A DNA stretch of 64,000 bases. It comes from Adenophora triphylla var. japonica. Taxonomy: Eukaryota > Streptophyta > Magnoliopsida > Asterales > Campanulaceae. The notes under the pieces are model-generated. The model was given only the letters and a program-made list of their open reading frames with translations. It was not told the origin of the DNA and did no database searches. This document shows positions 12,401 to 20,700 of the stretch, piece by piece (position 1 is the first letter of the stretch; each line of letters begins with the position of its first letter). The stretch lies in the NCBI GenBank assembly GCA_022495995.1, contig JAFEMH010001299.1, forward strand, positions 196,001-260,000. The letters run 5' to 3'. The position numbers were made by a program, and so were the translations under genes.

Positions 12401-12445
12401 TCCATCCAAAACAGGAGGACGGTATTGATTCAAGTGTCCTTCCAT
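9431..12445 (-). CDS. Gag-protease-RNase H polyprotein lacking INT and RT (Sirevirus)
   Basis: One open frame of 1004 residues. I start at MEGHLNQYRPP (12445), because the frame upstream of it runs through the PBS. Order: UBN2-type Gag (about residues 1-230), CCHC knuckle CRACKGFGHYANEC, an acidic stretch with a coiled coil (about 425-530), a second knuckle CHYCFAPGHIRPFC, protease with WYFDSGCSRHMTG, then a post-integrase-type spacer (IQMDHSISQVLGDMHAKV), then the C-terminal RNase H part (FCDNQSAIDISKNPVKHSRT, HHFIRDLIEHK). The integrase core (DDE) and the reverse transcriptase (YVDD) are absent, yet the frame is continuous across both gaps. Inference: two in-frame deletions and mobilisation by related autonomous copies. 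A full Copia polyprotein is typically well over 1300 residues. Confidence 0.88.
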   Translation of the reverse strand: MEGHLNQYRPPVLDGTNYALWKAKMRLYIKAIDERAWLSIIVPWSPPKVENKDVVGETSEKSYKLKPEEDWTTAEITLANYNSRALGAISSHVDEHMFRLVINQNIAKTAWDILQAHCEGDDSVKATRLRILMTKFENLRMNETEDIKSYSAKMREISNECLSLGEPISNARLVCKMLRTVTDKFNIKIAAIEEANDTATMALDTLVGKLTMFEMNTYIQQQHKAESIALADALSSASKVSKEIVEISKDIEISDLKIEDVALLTKRFTSFLKNKKDNKFPSESQNISTIENSEEVTENTFKQPRSFSKRRSDSIQCRACKGFGHYANECANTLKKKGMSFCATLSDSEDDDETLNLAIMEVSSPSHEHQADVASDVVTPTITSSDSMFNCFNSSVSEKPEDEEECDGNFEELHEAYTELFADWQKRIEKLDVFEKVNAKLSTEISSLKSDLERVSIENDNQKDSIAKLEVMLTKRDIELEKTKAELEKANGTFKKLNSGKAKSEEVLNLGIQTKTGLGYESTFVKEGEGTSKSKDFQKVESKPRRRKFVCHYCFAPGHIRPFCYQRIHDLGKSAPQMSLRMYSHHHSHHQKSGQFVWAEKKDEECKVVFASPKSSMSSSWYFDSGCSRHMTGSTKFLFDYSPVNGGIVKYGGGAQGKIVGKGTLSVEGLPNLHNVLHVKGLKVNLISISHLCDDDMHVKFDKQVCEVFDKTNHCVFKGFKTSENCYKFCDITGCVEELETANEESEQKILERKQENAEKTDVPRDVITSQLTSAEFNGCSDSKASFSSSDSKEAGMNSFRDISSKIQMDHSISQVLGDMHAKVSTKPKVRVNFKDFAGLNWTSSVLPEVRVCHYLSHLEPKIVEIEKYEWGTNELKSKIGGCFYLENNMVFWYNKNYASHSIERCCSQLFWMNKMIMDHGHKSNVLIVFCDNQSAIDISKNPVKHSRTKHKYIRHHFIRDLIEHKFFSLNPIRTEKQLANFFTKAIDFERLYTLRKSLCLCVC

Positions 12446-12490
12446 AATGACCACTCTTTCTTGGATCTCACTCAGTGTAATCGAGTGGGG

Positions 12491-12502
12491 CTTTGATACC
12501 AA
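12491..12502 (-). promoter_or_regulatory. Primer binding site (initiator tRNA-Met type)
   Basis: On minus, TTGGTATCAAAG lies directly downstream of the 5' LTR, close to the TGGTATCAGAGC complement of plant initiator tRNA-Met. It fixes the orientation of the element. Confidence 0.85.
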
Positions 12503-12503
12503 T

Positions 12504-13233
12504 TGAAAGAAATGGAGCGGCTAGGAAGTGCATAGAGAGTCACAGAAGCCTGATGTGAGTCCTGATGCTATCGCACCAAAGACTAGCACAGAATTTGCGG
12601 CGGAATAAATAAAAAAAACAGAAAGTAAAAACACAGATTTCCAATTTTATCTACAAGAATATGTCAGAGACAATAAAAACTTCTCTTTGATTGTACGTTG
12701 AAATTCGATTACAAAAGAAACAAGAGAAGCAATAAAACTTAAAACACTAAAGCACAAGTTCAATATGTGAACTTGTGTTTACAAAACTTTTTCACGAAAA
12801 CAAAGAATAAAACTCAGAATAGTCGTTCAGCCCTCTATGCTTAGAATGCGTGAGAAACATTGTGAAAGTCATCTGCTTTTATAAGGTGAGAAACTCTAGA
12901 AATAAGGAAGAGATTGGTCTTGATACTCCAGCCATGTATATCACTTCAGCCGTGATTCTCTGTGATCTCATAAGCCGTGTGAATCACCTTGGAGTCCAAG
13001 CAAAAAGTCCTTTTATTTGAACTCTTTCCTTGTCTTTCCTTGTGTGAGAGTCCTACAAAATAAACAAAATATACTAAAACAAATCCATATTTTGTTAGTA
13101 GATTAGTCAATAAAATAAATAACTAAATAAACTAAAAAGATATTTACAAATATATTTTAAAATTAAGAAAGATACAAATCCTAATAATTAAAAAACATCC
13201 TTGGAAAATATGTGTGAAACACTCACACTTACA
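12504..13233 (-). repeat. 5' LTR of the minus-strand Sirevirus
   Basis: 730-bp copy of 7515-8248 with a few substitutions and small indels, followed by TSD AACAT at 13234-13238. Confidence 0.93.
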
Positions 13234-13316
13234 AACATAATTAAATTGTCATATATTTGTGGTCAAAGTTCAACAAAAAAGTTAAATGAGACAAACATTT
13301 TGGAACGGAGGGAGTA

Positions 13317-13611
13317 TTATTCTTCACTAGCTAGATATTTCTTATTATTTCAGTACTAAAAGCACTAAATGGGAAAACCTGTTTGTTGCTACAAGGGATT
13401 TGAGTTTTATGCAGATTGTCCAACGACCCAAATTTAACCGTTTATAGTTTATAGATGGGTGATCCTGTTGGCGGGGCGGAGGTAGAAAGAAAATTGTAAT
13501 TTTAGTGAATGAAGTGATCCAATGATTGAGAACGGACGCAGTTTGACTGCACAACCTCCAGTATAAGAGCTTTCATTGTAATTTTGGTTAAAAAAGTCAA
13601 ACCCATGTTGA
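13317..13611. other. Unassigned spacer
   Basis: Nothing recognisable between the Stowaway end and the Gypsy LTR; no convincing ORF or repeat. Confidence 0.4.
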
Positions 13612-14292
13612 TGATGGCAAAAAGTCGAATTAGTCCAAATTCAAGCGATCGATTGTACTCCGGCGATTGCTTAGCCTGAAATTAAGACAAAACACGTAAA
13701 CTAAGCCGGAGCTTCACCGGCGAAGGCCCTCCGGCGTGAGAGTAAGTTCACTGTTTTGTAGAGAGAAAATAATTTGACAGAGTTTCGAGTAATAAAAGTT
13801 AACGTACCAGAATATGGAAATAATGTCTTGTATTTATAATGATGGATTGATAGAATTCATGTTGAACTTGAACTGTAAAGAGATAAGATATAATCCTAGG
13901 AGGATTATATCTGTTAGAGAGTCCTTATTTGACTTGAATTGATATAAGATGGTACAATCCTGATTAGATTATAACTGCTTAATCCTTGTTGGAATAGGAT
14001 CGTAAAGGCTGCTCTGTCGGAAAGCCGAGATGCGAGAATTCCTTCCCTCGTCATACGTTAGTATGCCGAGAGGTGTAAATTCCTTTCCTCGTCATGCATG
14101 GCCTCTCGGTCCATGATGAGCCGCGGAAGGGATTAAGAGCTGAAGAGCAATGAGAGACGAGATGACAATATTCCTTTCCTCGTCATATGCTGATATGCCG
14201 AGGTGCGAATATTCCTCTCCTCGTCATACATGGCCATCTCGGCCCATGGTGAGCCGGGAAAGGAATGAGAGAGTAGTGTAGCCTTTTGTAAC
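13612..14292 (-). repeat. 3' LTR of the Gypsy element (inner boundary approximate)
   Basis: The outer end, TGATGGCAAAAAGTCGAATT, matches 27109 onward. On minus it holds CATTATAAATACAAG, a plausible LTR TATA box, and a conserved CGGAGG..CTTCGCCGG stretch that recurs in the LTR remnant at 54034-54634 on the other strand. The inner boundary near 14292 (TGTTACAAAAGGC on minus) is a guess. Confidence 0.55.
14024..14262. repeat. Two-copy CCTCGTCAT/GCCGAG repeat
   Basis: Two imperfect units (about 14024-14140 and 14157-14262), each with two TTCCT-T/C-CCTCGTCAT blocks followed by GGCC-TCTCGG and a TGAGCCG tail. It is part of the Gypsy 3' region. Confidence 0.65.
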
Positions 14293-14817
14293 AATATCAG
14301 GGCCTAGGGAGGCACCTCGTCCTCTGGAGAGATTATCTCGGCCTACGAGGGAGGTCTCCTCGGCCCTTCAAGTTGGGCCTTGCTTATGCTCGCTTGCTGG
14401 GCCTTGGTCGGCCTTGTAAATGTGACGAGATAGGAAGACGAGGAAACCCATGTTCTACCTCGTAACTTGATATTTGATGGATTATGTTTAAAGCCCAATC
14501 CACTTGGGCCTGACCCGTACAAGCCCATGTTCGTATCTCGGTTTATACCGTTCAGTGGCCCCCGACTTTCTAGCTCGGCTATGACGAGGAGAAAGTGATC
14601 TCGTCCTTGGCTATGAGAATACGAACGGGTTGCCACGTGTCCTTGTCGCTGAGTTATTTGCGTCGTTCCATTACCCATCGATTGGTGGTACAATGATGAG
14701 GCTGAGGCGTGGCCCCCAATATCCTGACACACGTCTTGAAAACCACCAAATGCATCTAATGTTGGAGGCGCCAAACCCGTTTAACCCGCTTTTGATTCGG
14801 GCTTTACCCATTTTGGT

Positions 14818-15252
14818 GAGTATAAAAACAAGACTCCCATATCAATTTTTCTTTTTACCATTGCTGAGTATTTGGGAGCGAATCAAAAAAATTTGAAAGC
14901 CTCTTCGCGTTCTTGACCCCTTCGAGCCCAGAATCACCAGCGTCGCTTGATTTCACTGTCGATTCCGTCCATTTTCAACAGAAACAGGTATACATCTTCT
15001 CCCTTTATGAATTTCATCTTCGATTTTACAATTTGTTTCACGTCTTCTAGGGTTTTGGTTGGGTTTTGCTTTTCAAATCCGCCATGGTTGAACCCTTGAA
15101 GCTTTTTCTTGATTTTCTTGGATTTACACTTTAATGTACAATCTCTTGGATTTTGTTCGAACTTGACTGTTAGAATCCACCATTGTTGCCCCTTTCGAAG
15201 CTTTTCTTGAATTCTTTGCCTTGATTAAAGTTCTTGAACCCTTCGTTTAGAA
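14818..15252 (+). promoter_or_regulatory. Putative promoter and 5' UTR intron of the antisense gene
   Basis: GAGTATAAAAACAAG at 14818 is a good plant TATA box on plus. A possible donor AAACAG/GTATAC lies at 14987/14988 and an acceptor TTTAG at 15245-15249, just before the ATG at 15253. This arrangement suggests independent transcription opposite to gag-pol (inference from sequence only). Confidence 0.5.
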
Positions 15253-15660
15253 ATGGCTCGCTCTTGGGACCATACCCCTCGATTCCGTTACGGGTACCAT
15301 AAGGGCAACCTGAGGGTTTACCGGAGAGAGAGGACCATGGTTATTGGTGAACTTGGCAGAGATAGGAGATATGTTGACGAGGTATGGATGTACGAGAATG
15401 TACATCCAGTATCCGGACAAGACGAGGATAGATCGAGTCGACTCGTTGTCCCTCAGCATAGTGTTGTTTGAGAATAGGGCCGAGATGATTGAGCACATCA
15501 ATTTGTTTTACCCGGCTTCAGATCATCTCGATCGTCTTCATTCGAGTGGTAAGGCTCCCTCCTCGGCCTTATTGTAATGACGAGGAGGGGTATCCCTCTT
15601 CCCCGTCTTAATATCATCCTTGGACGGTATAACTAATTCTTGCTCCTCGGCCCTTTGCAG

Positions 15661-16622
15661 ATATGACGGGAAGAGGGGGTGAGGCCTCCACGTCCACCAA
15701 TATTGTTGATGCCTTCGTTGACGGCGAACAAGTTGAAGGAAAAGGCGGCCGAGGAAGGGGAGGCCGAGGTAGAGCTACCCAGCCCAGAGTCAAAGCGGGG
15801 GAATCGATGTTGGAGAGCCTAAACTCGAAATACGGGGTAGATAGGAACGAGTACAGATTAACATACGTTGGCCATCCCACCTTTGAGACCGAGGGAGATA
15901 AAGATAGGTTCTACTATAATGATGGCCACGTCCACTTTTATTTCATGCAGTTTCAACAGGGACTTCGTCTCCATTTGGATCCTTTCATTAATGAATTTCT
16001 AGGAGACCTGAGAGCCGTCCCGGCCATGCTGGGAGCCAACGGGACTAGGGTCCTTGTAAGTTTTATTGTTTTCTGCCGTAGTCTAGGTTTCGAGCCTACT
16101 CAAGCTGCCTTCTACCATTTCTTCAACGTCAGCTACATCAAGGATACCAGGTTGATAGTGATAAGGAGTGACTTCAAAAAGCCAAAAATCATCCTCCCTA
16201 TGTCTAGCAAGGTGTCAGGTTGGGAGAACCATGCCATTAGGGTGGAGAGCCGACAAGGTTGGGAGTTCCCCTCTCCCATTGATGAACCTTTGGTCCCTAG
16301 GAAAGTAGTCCGAGCTGAATGGACCTCGGCTTTGATTGATCGGCTCAATGGCTTTGCCAAGGTGGGCTTGCTTGAGTGGTCGGCGTTGGAAGCTAATGAT
16401 CGTTACTACGTTCAAGCTGGGCTGATGCCGGGTCCGAGGGACGGCGTGGTTTCTCTCGTTCCCGTTTATAGGGGAAGGAGGTTTAATGATTGGAAGGTCC
16501 ATCCCGGTCTAGTCTTCCATGATGACTGTGCCCGTTGCAAACTTGAGCCCCTGGATCAATGCCTCAGAGATGAAGACGTCGTAGGATGTAATTACCCTTT
16601 CCTCGTTTCTTATATAGCTTAA
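15661..16622 (+). CDS. aORF exon with Transposase_28-like domain
   Basis: 319-residue frame. A Gly/Arg-rich start (GRGGRGRGGRGRATQPRVKAG) leads into a folded part with VHFYFMQFQQGLRLHLDPFI, FYHFFNVSYIK and RRFNDWKVHPGLVF, the pattern of the putative gypsy type transposon domain found in plant Tat elements. The last residues before the TAA at 16620 may be intronic, as a GTAATT donor lies at 16588. Not a host gene: it sits inside the Gypsy element. Confidence 0.72.
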
Positions 16623-16697
16623 TTGATGCTTGTTTTTTGTTGTCGTAACCATCTCTTCCTCGTACTTGCAGATTTAACCCCTGAATAAGAAGTCGAG

Positions 16698-17189
16698 ATG
16701 GCCTCTCTAGAAGACGTCGATCCCAAGGAGCTTATTAAGAGGAAGAGGAGATTGGTCAAGACCTCGTTCCTTGCTCAGAGGAAGAACGAGGCAACCACTT
16801 GTCAACTCATCCTGTCTGCAAAGGGTGATGTCCCTTTGCCAGTCAAGCCAATAGGCGAGGCAGTTGATGTTGAGGAGGAGACATTGGGAGGCCGAGGTAA
16901 TCAACCAACGACCGAGGGGCATAGCCCCCATGTTGAAGCTGCTGGGACTGAGATGGAAGCAGACATCCCGCCTGCCGAGGAGACGAATCTCGTTCAAAGG
17001 CACTCGGGCCAAAAGAGGCCCCAATCTGGTTCTGCTGAGGGGCCCCCTACGAAGAAGGCTGCTGCTGCTTCCTCATCTCGGTCCATCCCTCTTGATACAA
17101 TCAAGTCGTATCAGGATGCCGAGGTGCTAGCCCGTCAACTCATCTCCCAACCAACTCCCCTCAGAGGCTTGAATGTGCTAGCCCGGTGA
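16698..17189 (+). CDS. aORF middle part, charged low-complexity protein
   Basis: Frame starting MASLEDVDPKELIKRKRRLV; Lys/Arg-rich at first, then Glu/Pro-rich with a KRPQ..PPTKK basic patch. No enzymatic motif. The frame ends a codon after the solo-LTR insertion point at 17186, so its stop comes from the inserted DNA. Confidence 0.5.
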   Translation: MASLEDVDPKELIKRKRRLVKTSFLAQRKNEATTCQLILSAKGDVPLPVKPIGEAVDVEEETLGGRGNQPTTEGHSPHVEAAGTEMEADIPPAEETNLVQRHSGQKRPQSGSAEGPPTKKAAAASSSRSIPLDTIKSYQDAEVLARQLISQPTPLRGLNVLAR

Positions 17190-18814
17190 ACATACCCCGA
17201 TTACGCATGCCAAACACGCATGGGAAGTTTGAAAAAGGTTTTAATTGATAATTTTGAAAAGGAACGGGAATACGAACGCGGCTTTAATAAAATGAGAGTC
17301 GCCACTCCGTTTTAGGAAAACGTTGAGAAACCATAAACACTTAGTTGGGTTCGGGGGTCAAGTTACGATGTGGGAAGAGAATATAGAGCTCACCCACGTC
17401 GCCTCTTTCGAGACTTTCAATCAAGCAATGACAATATAAATCGTTCTAAGTGTGTGCAAATCGTGTCAACAATCAAAGCATGTAAATTTGGACTTTATTA
17501 ATTATAACGAGATACAACTTGTGAGCCATTAAAAGGGGGCCACACCCTTACAATTGCTGAACTTGAATTACAAGGAAAGGATGAGACAGTCTGTCCAGGG
17601 ACTTTGAGTGTCATACGACACAGGACCTCCTCAGAAGGGGGTCTGTCGTATGACACAGGATTGCCCAGAGAACAGGGATGTCGTATGACATAGGATTTTC
17701 CAGGTCAGACTGCCTCTTACAAAGGGGGTGCAAAGGCCACCAAAGCTAATCTACAGCTAGTAGAACTATAGAATTACATTAAACGGAGCTTGAAACTGCA
17801 AAATGGAATCAATCTGGTTTAACTGAGGTCACTGAAGTCAAATCGACTTTATGGGATCCTTATGTCGTATGACACAGGATATCTTAGGGTTGTCCTGTGT
17901 CGTACGACATATACATCCTCTGTCAGTGAGCTTCATCAGATTGATCCACACTGCTCAGAACATGAAATTAGGCTATAATACTAACTGAAAACAGTAGAAT
18001 AACAGTAACAAATGAGTATTGTGGGAGGATCACATGGCTTTGATGGCCAAATGTGAATGATCACATATTTTGGGCCATGATCATGGGGCCATCACCTCCT
18101 AACTCAAACAAGCTCAACAAAGATCCAAACTTTAATAAAGCTAACACTACTAAATGTCCAGATCTGAGATGAGGAGATGTGAATATTGATGATTCACATC
18201 TCCACCATCTTTATCATGCAAAAATCCCAAATAATCACATATTATCAAATAGTATAAGCAAGCAAGGCAATGATTTGAACAAGCAAGATATAAACAGAGA
18301 TAGGAGGGGTTTAGGGTCTACCTATTGTAGTCCACAAGACAAGACACCAATAGTATGGTGTTTGTCTCTTCAAAACACCAACAAAGATGATCACCCTTGG
18401 ATGTGTGTGTGTTTTAGGAGGGAGGTGAGTGTGTGTGTTTCTCTCTCTTCTCTCAAATATGGCAGAGTGACCTTACTTCAGAAAATCCCCCTTTAAAATG
18501 ATCAGCAAAGCCCTGTATTTATAGGCTGCTGAGAGGAGCTTCCATGTCGTACGACATGGGGCATTAACCGCCTTAGGGTCGTCCTGTGTCGGACGACACC
18601 GGTCATTCCATAGGCAGAATGGGCCGAAGGGAGGCAGGCCCAAAACTAAATCACTATAAATAAACAAATAAGCCCAAAACTAATGCATATAATTAAATAA
18701 GCAAGCCCAAAACTAAGGCATATAAATAATTAGGTAAGCCCAAAACAAATGCAAGCCTTTTGCAATTCGAGGAAAGCAGGCCCAAAAACACGAGTTCGGG
18801 TCGGGGTACTCACA
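17187..18814. mobile_element. Solo LTR (or small LTR-like element) inserted in the aORF
   Basis: Runs TGAACATACCCCG to CGGGGTACTCACA and is flanked by the 5-bp duplication CCCGG (17182-17186 and 18815-18819). 1628 bp without gag or pol. TG/CA ends, TSD length and a TGTATTTATAGG TATA-like motif near 18513 indicate an LTR. A near-palindrome, TGTCGTATGACAC or TGTCGTACGACA, recurs at least six times (about 17610-17900 and 18545-18600). No related full element is in the window. Confidence 0.75.
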
Positions 18815-19208
18815 CCCGGGAGGGTGCCCACGTCAGGCTGGGCCGAGCTGTCATTCACCGGGCTATGGATGAGGAGATTTTAGAGAATTTGATTAAGGCC
18901 AAGCACACCAACGAACACATGACCACCCGGCAGGGCCTGTTGATGGCTGAGGTATTTTACCTCGTTGCTTCCCTCTTGAACCTTATCCTTGATATTTTGC
19001 TAATAATGTTTTCTCGGCTATGCAGTGGGCTACCATGATTACTCATCAGTCCATTCATAACAAAACCGTGGACAAGCACACTGCTGAGCTTAAGGCCAGC
19101 ATGAAAAGAGGAGAGACTGATATGGCTGCAGCTCGCCAAGGAGGCTAAGGTTCGGGCTGAAGAGGCACTTAAACTGAGACGGCTGAGCTGGGGAGGCTCA
19201 AGGCCGAG

Positions 19209-19793
19209 GTGGCTGAGCTAGAAAAGCTCAAAGCTGAGGTCACCCAGAGAGCCGAGGGGGCAGAAGCCAGATGTCGAGATCTGGAGGCCGCCATTCCTTC
19301 TGTGGAAGAGGAGGCTGTCGCTCGGTTCAAGGCCAGCCAAGCTTTTAAGGATGTAGTTAATGATAAGACAGCTACGATGTTCCAAGATGGTTATCTTCAT
19401 CTAGCTCGTCGTCTTATGGCTGATCCTTCTCACGGTCTGGATTTGAATACCATAGCTCGGCTTATCAGCCAGGATGCTTATGATGAAGCGGCTAGGGCTC
19501 TTCACCACCTCGTTCCTTTCTCTGAGTATAATTTGGGCATCATGGCCAGATCGGATGCTCGAGCTGGTAAAGAAGCTTGGGTCCCTCCGTCCGTTGATCC
19601 TAACAACCTTAATGCTTTAATCGAGAAGATTGAGGACGAGGGCGAGATAGAGGTGGAAGCCGAAGTGGGTGATGCTGAGGAGACAAATGAGGAGGCTCAC
19701 ACCGATGCTCAAACTGAGCAGACCACCCTTCCCATTGTTGATGCTGAGACTGAGCGCTTCCTGGAAGATCCCTTTGTAGACAAGGCTACTTAG
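19209..19793 (+). CDS. aORF C-terminal coiled-coil segment
   Basis: 194-residue frame opening with a heptad-rich coiled coil (MAELEKLKAEVTQRAEGAEA), then a helical region and a very acidic tail (about residues 135-175) rich in Glu/Asp. It continues leftward through 19026 (acceptor GGCTATGCAG). Resembles the C-terminal half of aORF proteins of Tat elements; no enzymatic motif. Confidence 0.55.
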   Translation: MAELEKLKAEVTQRAEGAEARCRDLEAAIPSVEEEAVARFKASQAFKDVVNDKTATMFQDGYLHLARRLMADPSHGLDLNTIARLISQDAYDEAARALHHLVPFSEYNLGIMARSDARAGKEAWVPPSVDPNNLNALIEKIEDEGEIEVEAEVGDAEETNEEAHTDAQTEQTTLPIVDAETERFLEDPFVDKAT

Positions 19794-20027
19794 GAATTTT
19801 TTCTTTTTCTTTGATGTAATAGGGTAGGACCTTGTAAATCTTTCCCTGAATATTAATGAAATGCTTTTTCCTTCCAATTCATGTCGCATTGATATTATGA
19901 ATTGTTTGAATGCTTGTATGTGGGCTTTGCACAAGTACAAGTCTGCGAGGATAGGTTCCTCATTTCTCACCCCTTTGGTATAAGACGAGGAGGCTGGCTC
20001 ACTCAAGGATTATGGCAATTTTGCCTA

Positions 20028-20510
20028 CAAGTCATTAGGCCGAGGTGGGGTTCCTCGGTCTTGACTGTTTATGTTTAACCTCAAGTCATCAGGCCGAGGG
20101 TGGTTCCTCGGTCTTGACTGTTGGGGTATTTTCTTCTTTTGCGTCTCCTCGTGCCGAAGAAGATGACTCGTGCACATGTTTTGGACGTGAAATGCCTGTA
20201 GTCATTTTATGACGAGGTGTTTCCTTGTCTTGACGTGAGGCAAGTCATCAGGCCGAGGAAGGACCCTCGGTCTTGACTGTTAGAGCCTGTAGTCATTGAG
20301 TCGAGGTGATTTCTCGTCAAGCTGTGGGGCAAGTCATTAGGCCGAGGAAGGTTCCTCGGTCTTGACTGTTAGATCCTGTAGTCATTGAATCGAGGTGATT
20401 TCTCGTCAAGACGTGGGGCAAGTCATTAGGCCGAGGAAGATTCCTCGATCTTGACTGTTTAAAGCCTGTAGTCATTGAGTCGAGGTGATTCCTCGTCAAG
20501 ACGTGGGGCA
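20028..20510. repeat. 89-bp tandem repeat in the Gypsy 3' region
   Basis: Three units with an exact 89-bp period begin with CAAGTCATYAGGCCGAGG at 20241, 20330 and 20419 and end at 20508. Two shortened units begin at 20028 and 20082. Each holds CCTCGGTCTTGACTGTT and TCGAGGTGATTYCTCGTCAA. An amplified tandem repeat near the 3' end is a reported feature of Retand elements. Confidence 0.85.
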
Positions 20511-20700
20511 TGTATTCTGAAGAGTCGGGGATAAGATCCTCGTCTTCCAGTGTTGTGTTAGTAGTGGCAGTTGCTTTGCACGTTTGAAGAAGTAAATTCC
20601 ATAAACTGAATTTGATTACATCGAACTGCAATCCTACCATACTTGCAAAGTAAAAGACTAATAATTGAAAAACTAATCTATTACAAAAAATAAACCAATA

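Larger units (their letters stand above)
7515..13233 (-). mobile_element. Ty1/Copia Sirevirus-type element with deleted pol (non-autonomous)
   Basis: Complete insertion: LTRs 7515-8248 and 12504-13233, 5-bp TSD AACAT, PBS matching initiator-tRNA-Met next to the right LTR and an AGGGGGAGAT polypurine tract next to the left LTR, so the element runs on minus. The LTRs differ at roughly ten small sites, which suggests a fairly recent insertion. Several PPT-like CTCCCCC motifs before the 3' LTR, a known Sirevirus feature, and its similarity to the element at 28577-38971 support the lineage. It has one long ORF lacking integrase and reverse transcriptase domains. Confidence 0.9.
7358..13314. mobile_element. 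Stowaway MITE split by a Sirevirus insertion
   Basis: The left half (7358-7514) starts CTCCCTCCGTCCCAAAATG after TA; the right half (13239-13314) ends AACGGAGGGAG before TA (13315-13316). The arms pair (TGAACTTTGACCACAAATAT left, its complement right). The two halves total about 233 bp. The retroelement duplicated AACAT of the MITE (7510-7514 and 13234-13238), so the MITE is older. Confidence 0.88.
15253..19793 (+). pseudogene. Antisense additional gene (aORF) of the Tat element, interrupted
   Basis: Reading frames of one split gene antisense to gag-pol: 15253-15548 (with a frameshift near 15340), intron 15549-15660 (GTAAGG...TTTGCAG, in frame with the next exon), 15661 to about 16587, about 16672-17186, then after a solo LTR 18820-18950 and 19026-19793. 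The product begins with a short N-terminal unit, continues with a Transposase_28-like domain, a basic/acidic linker and a C-terminal coiled coil. A TAA at 16686-16688 and the 1.6-kb insertion break it. Such aORFs are known from Tat elements; their function is unknown. AATATTAATGAAAT near 19850 could serve polyadenylation. Distal exon limits are uncertain. Confidence 0.7.

Noticed and set aside
15253..19793. Possible host gene with several exons
   Set aside because: It lies between pol and the 3' LTR of a Tat element and has a transposon-associated domain; better explained as the element's antisense gene.
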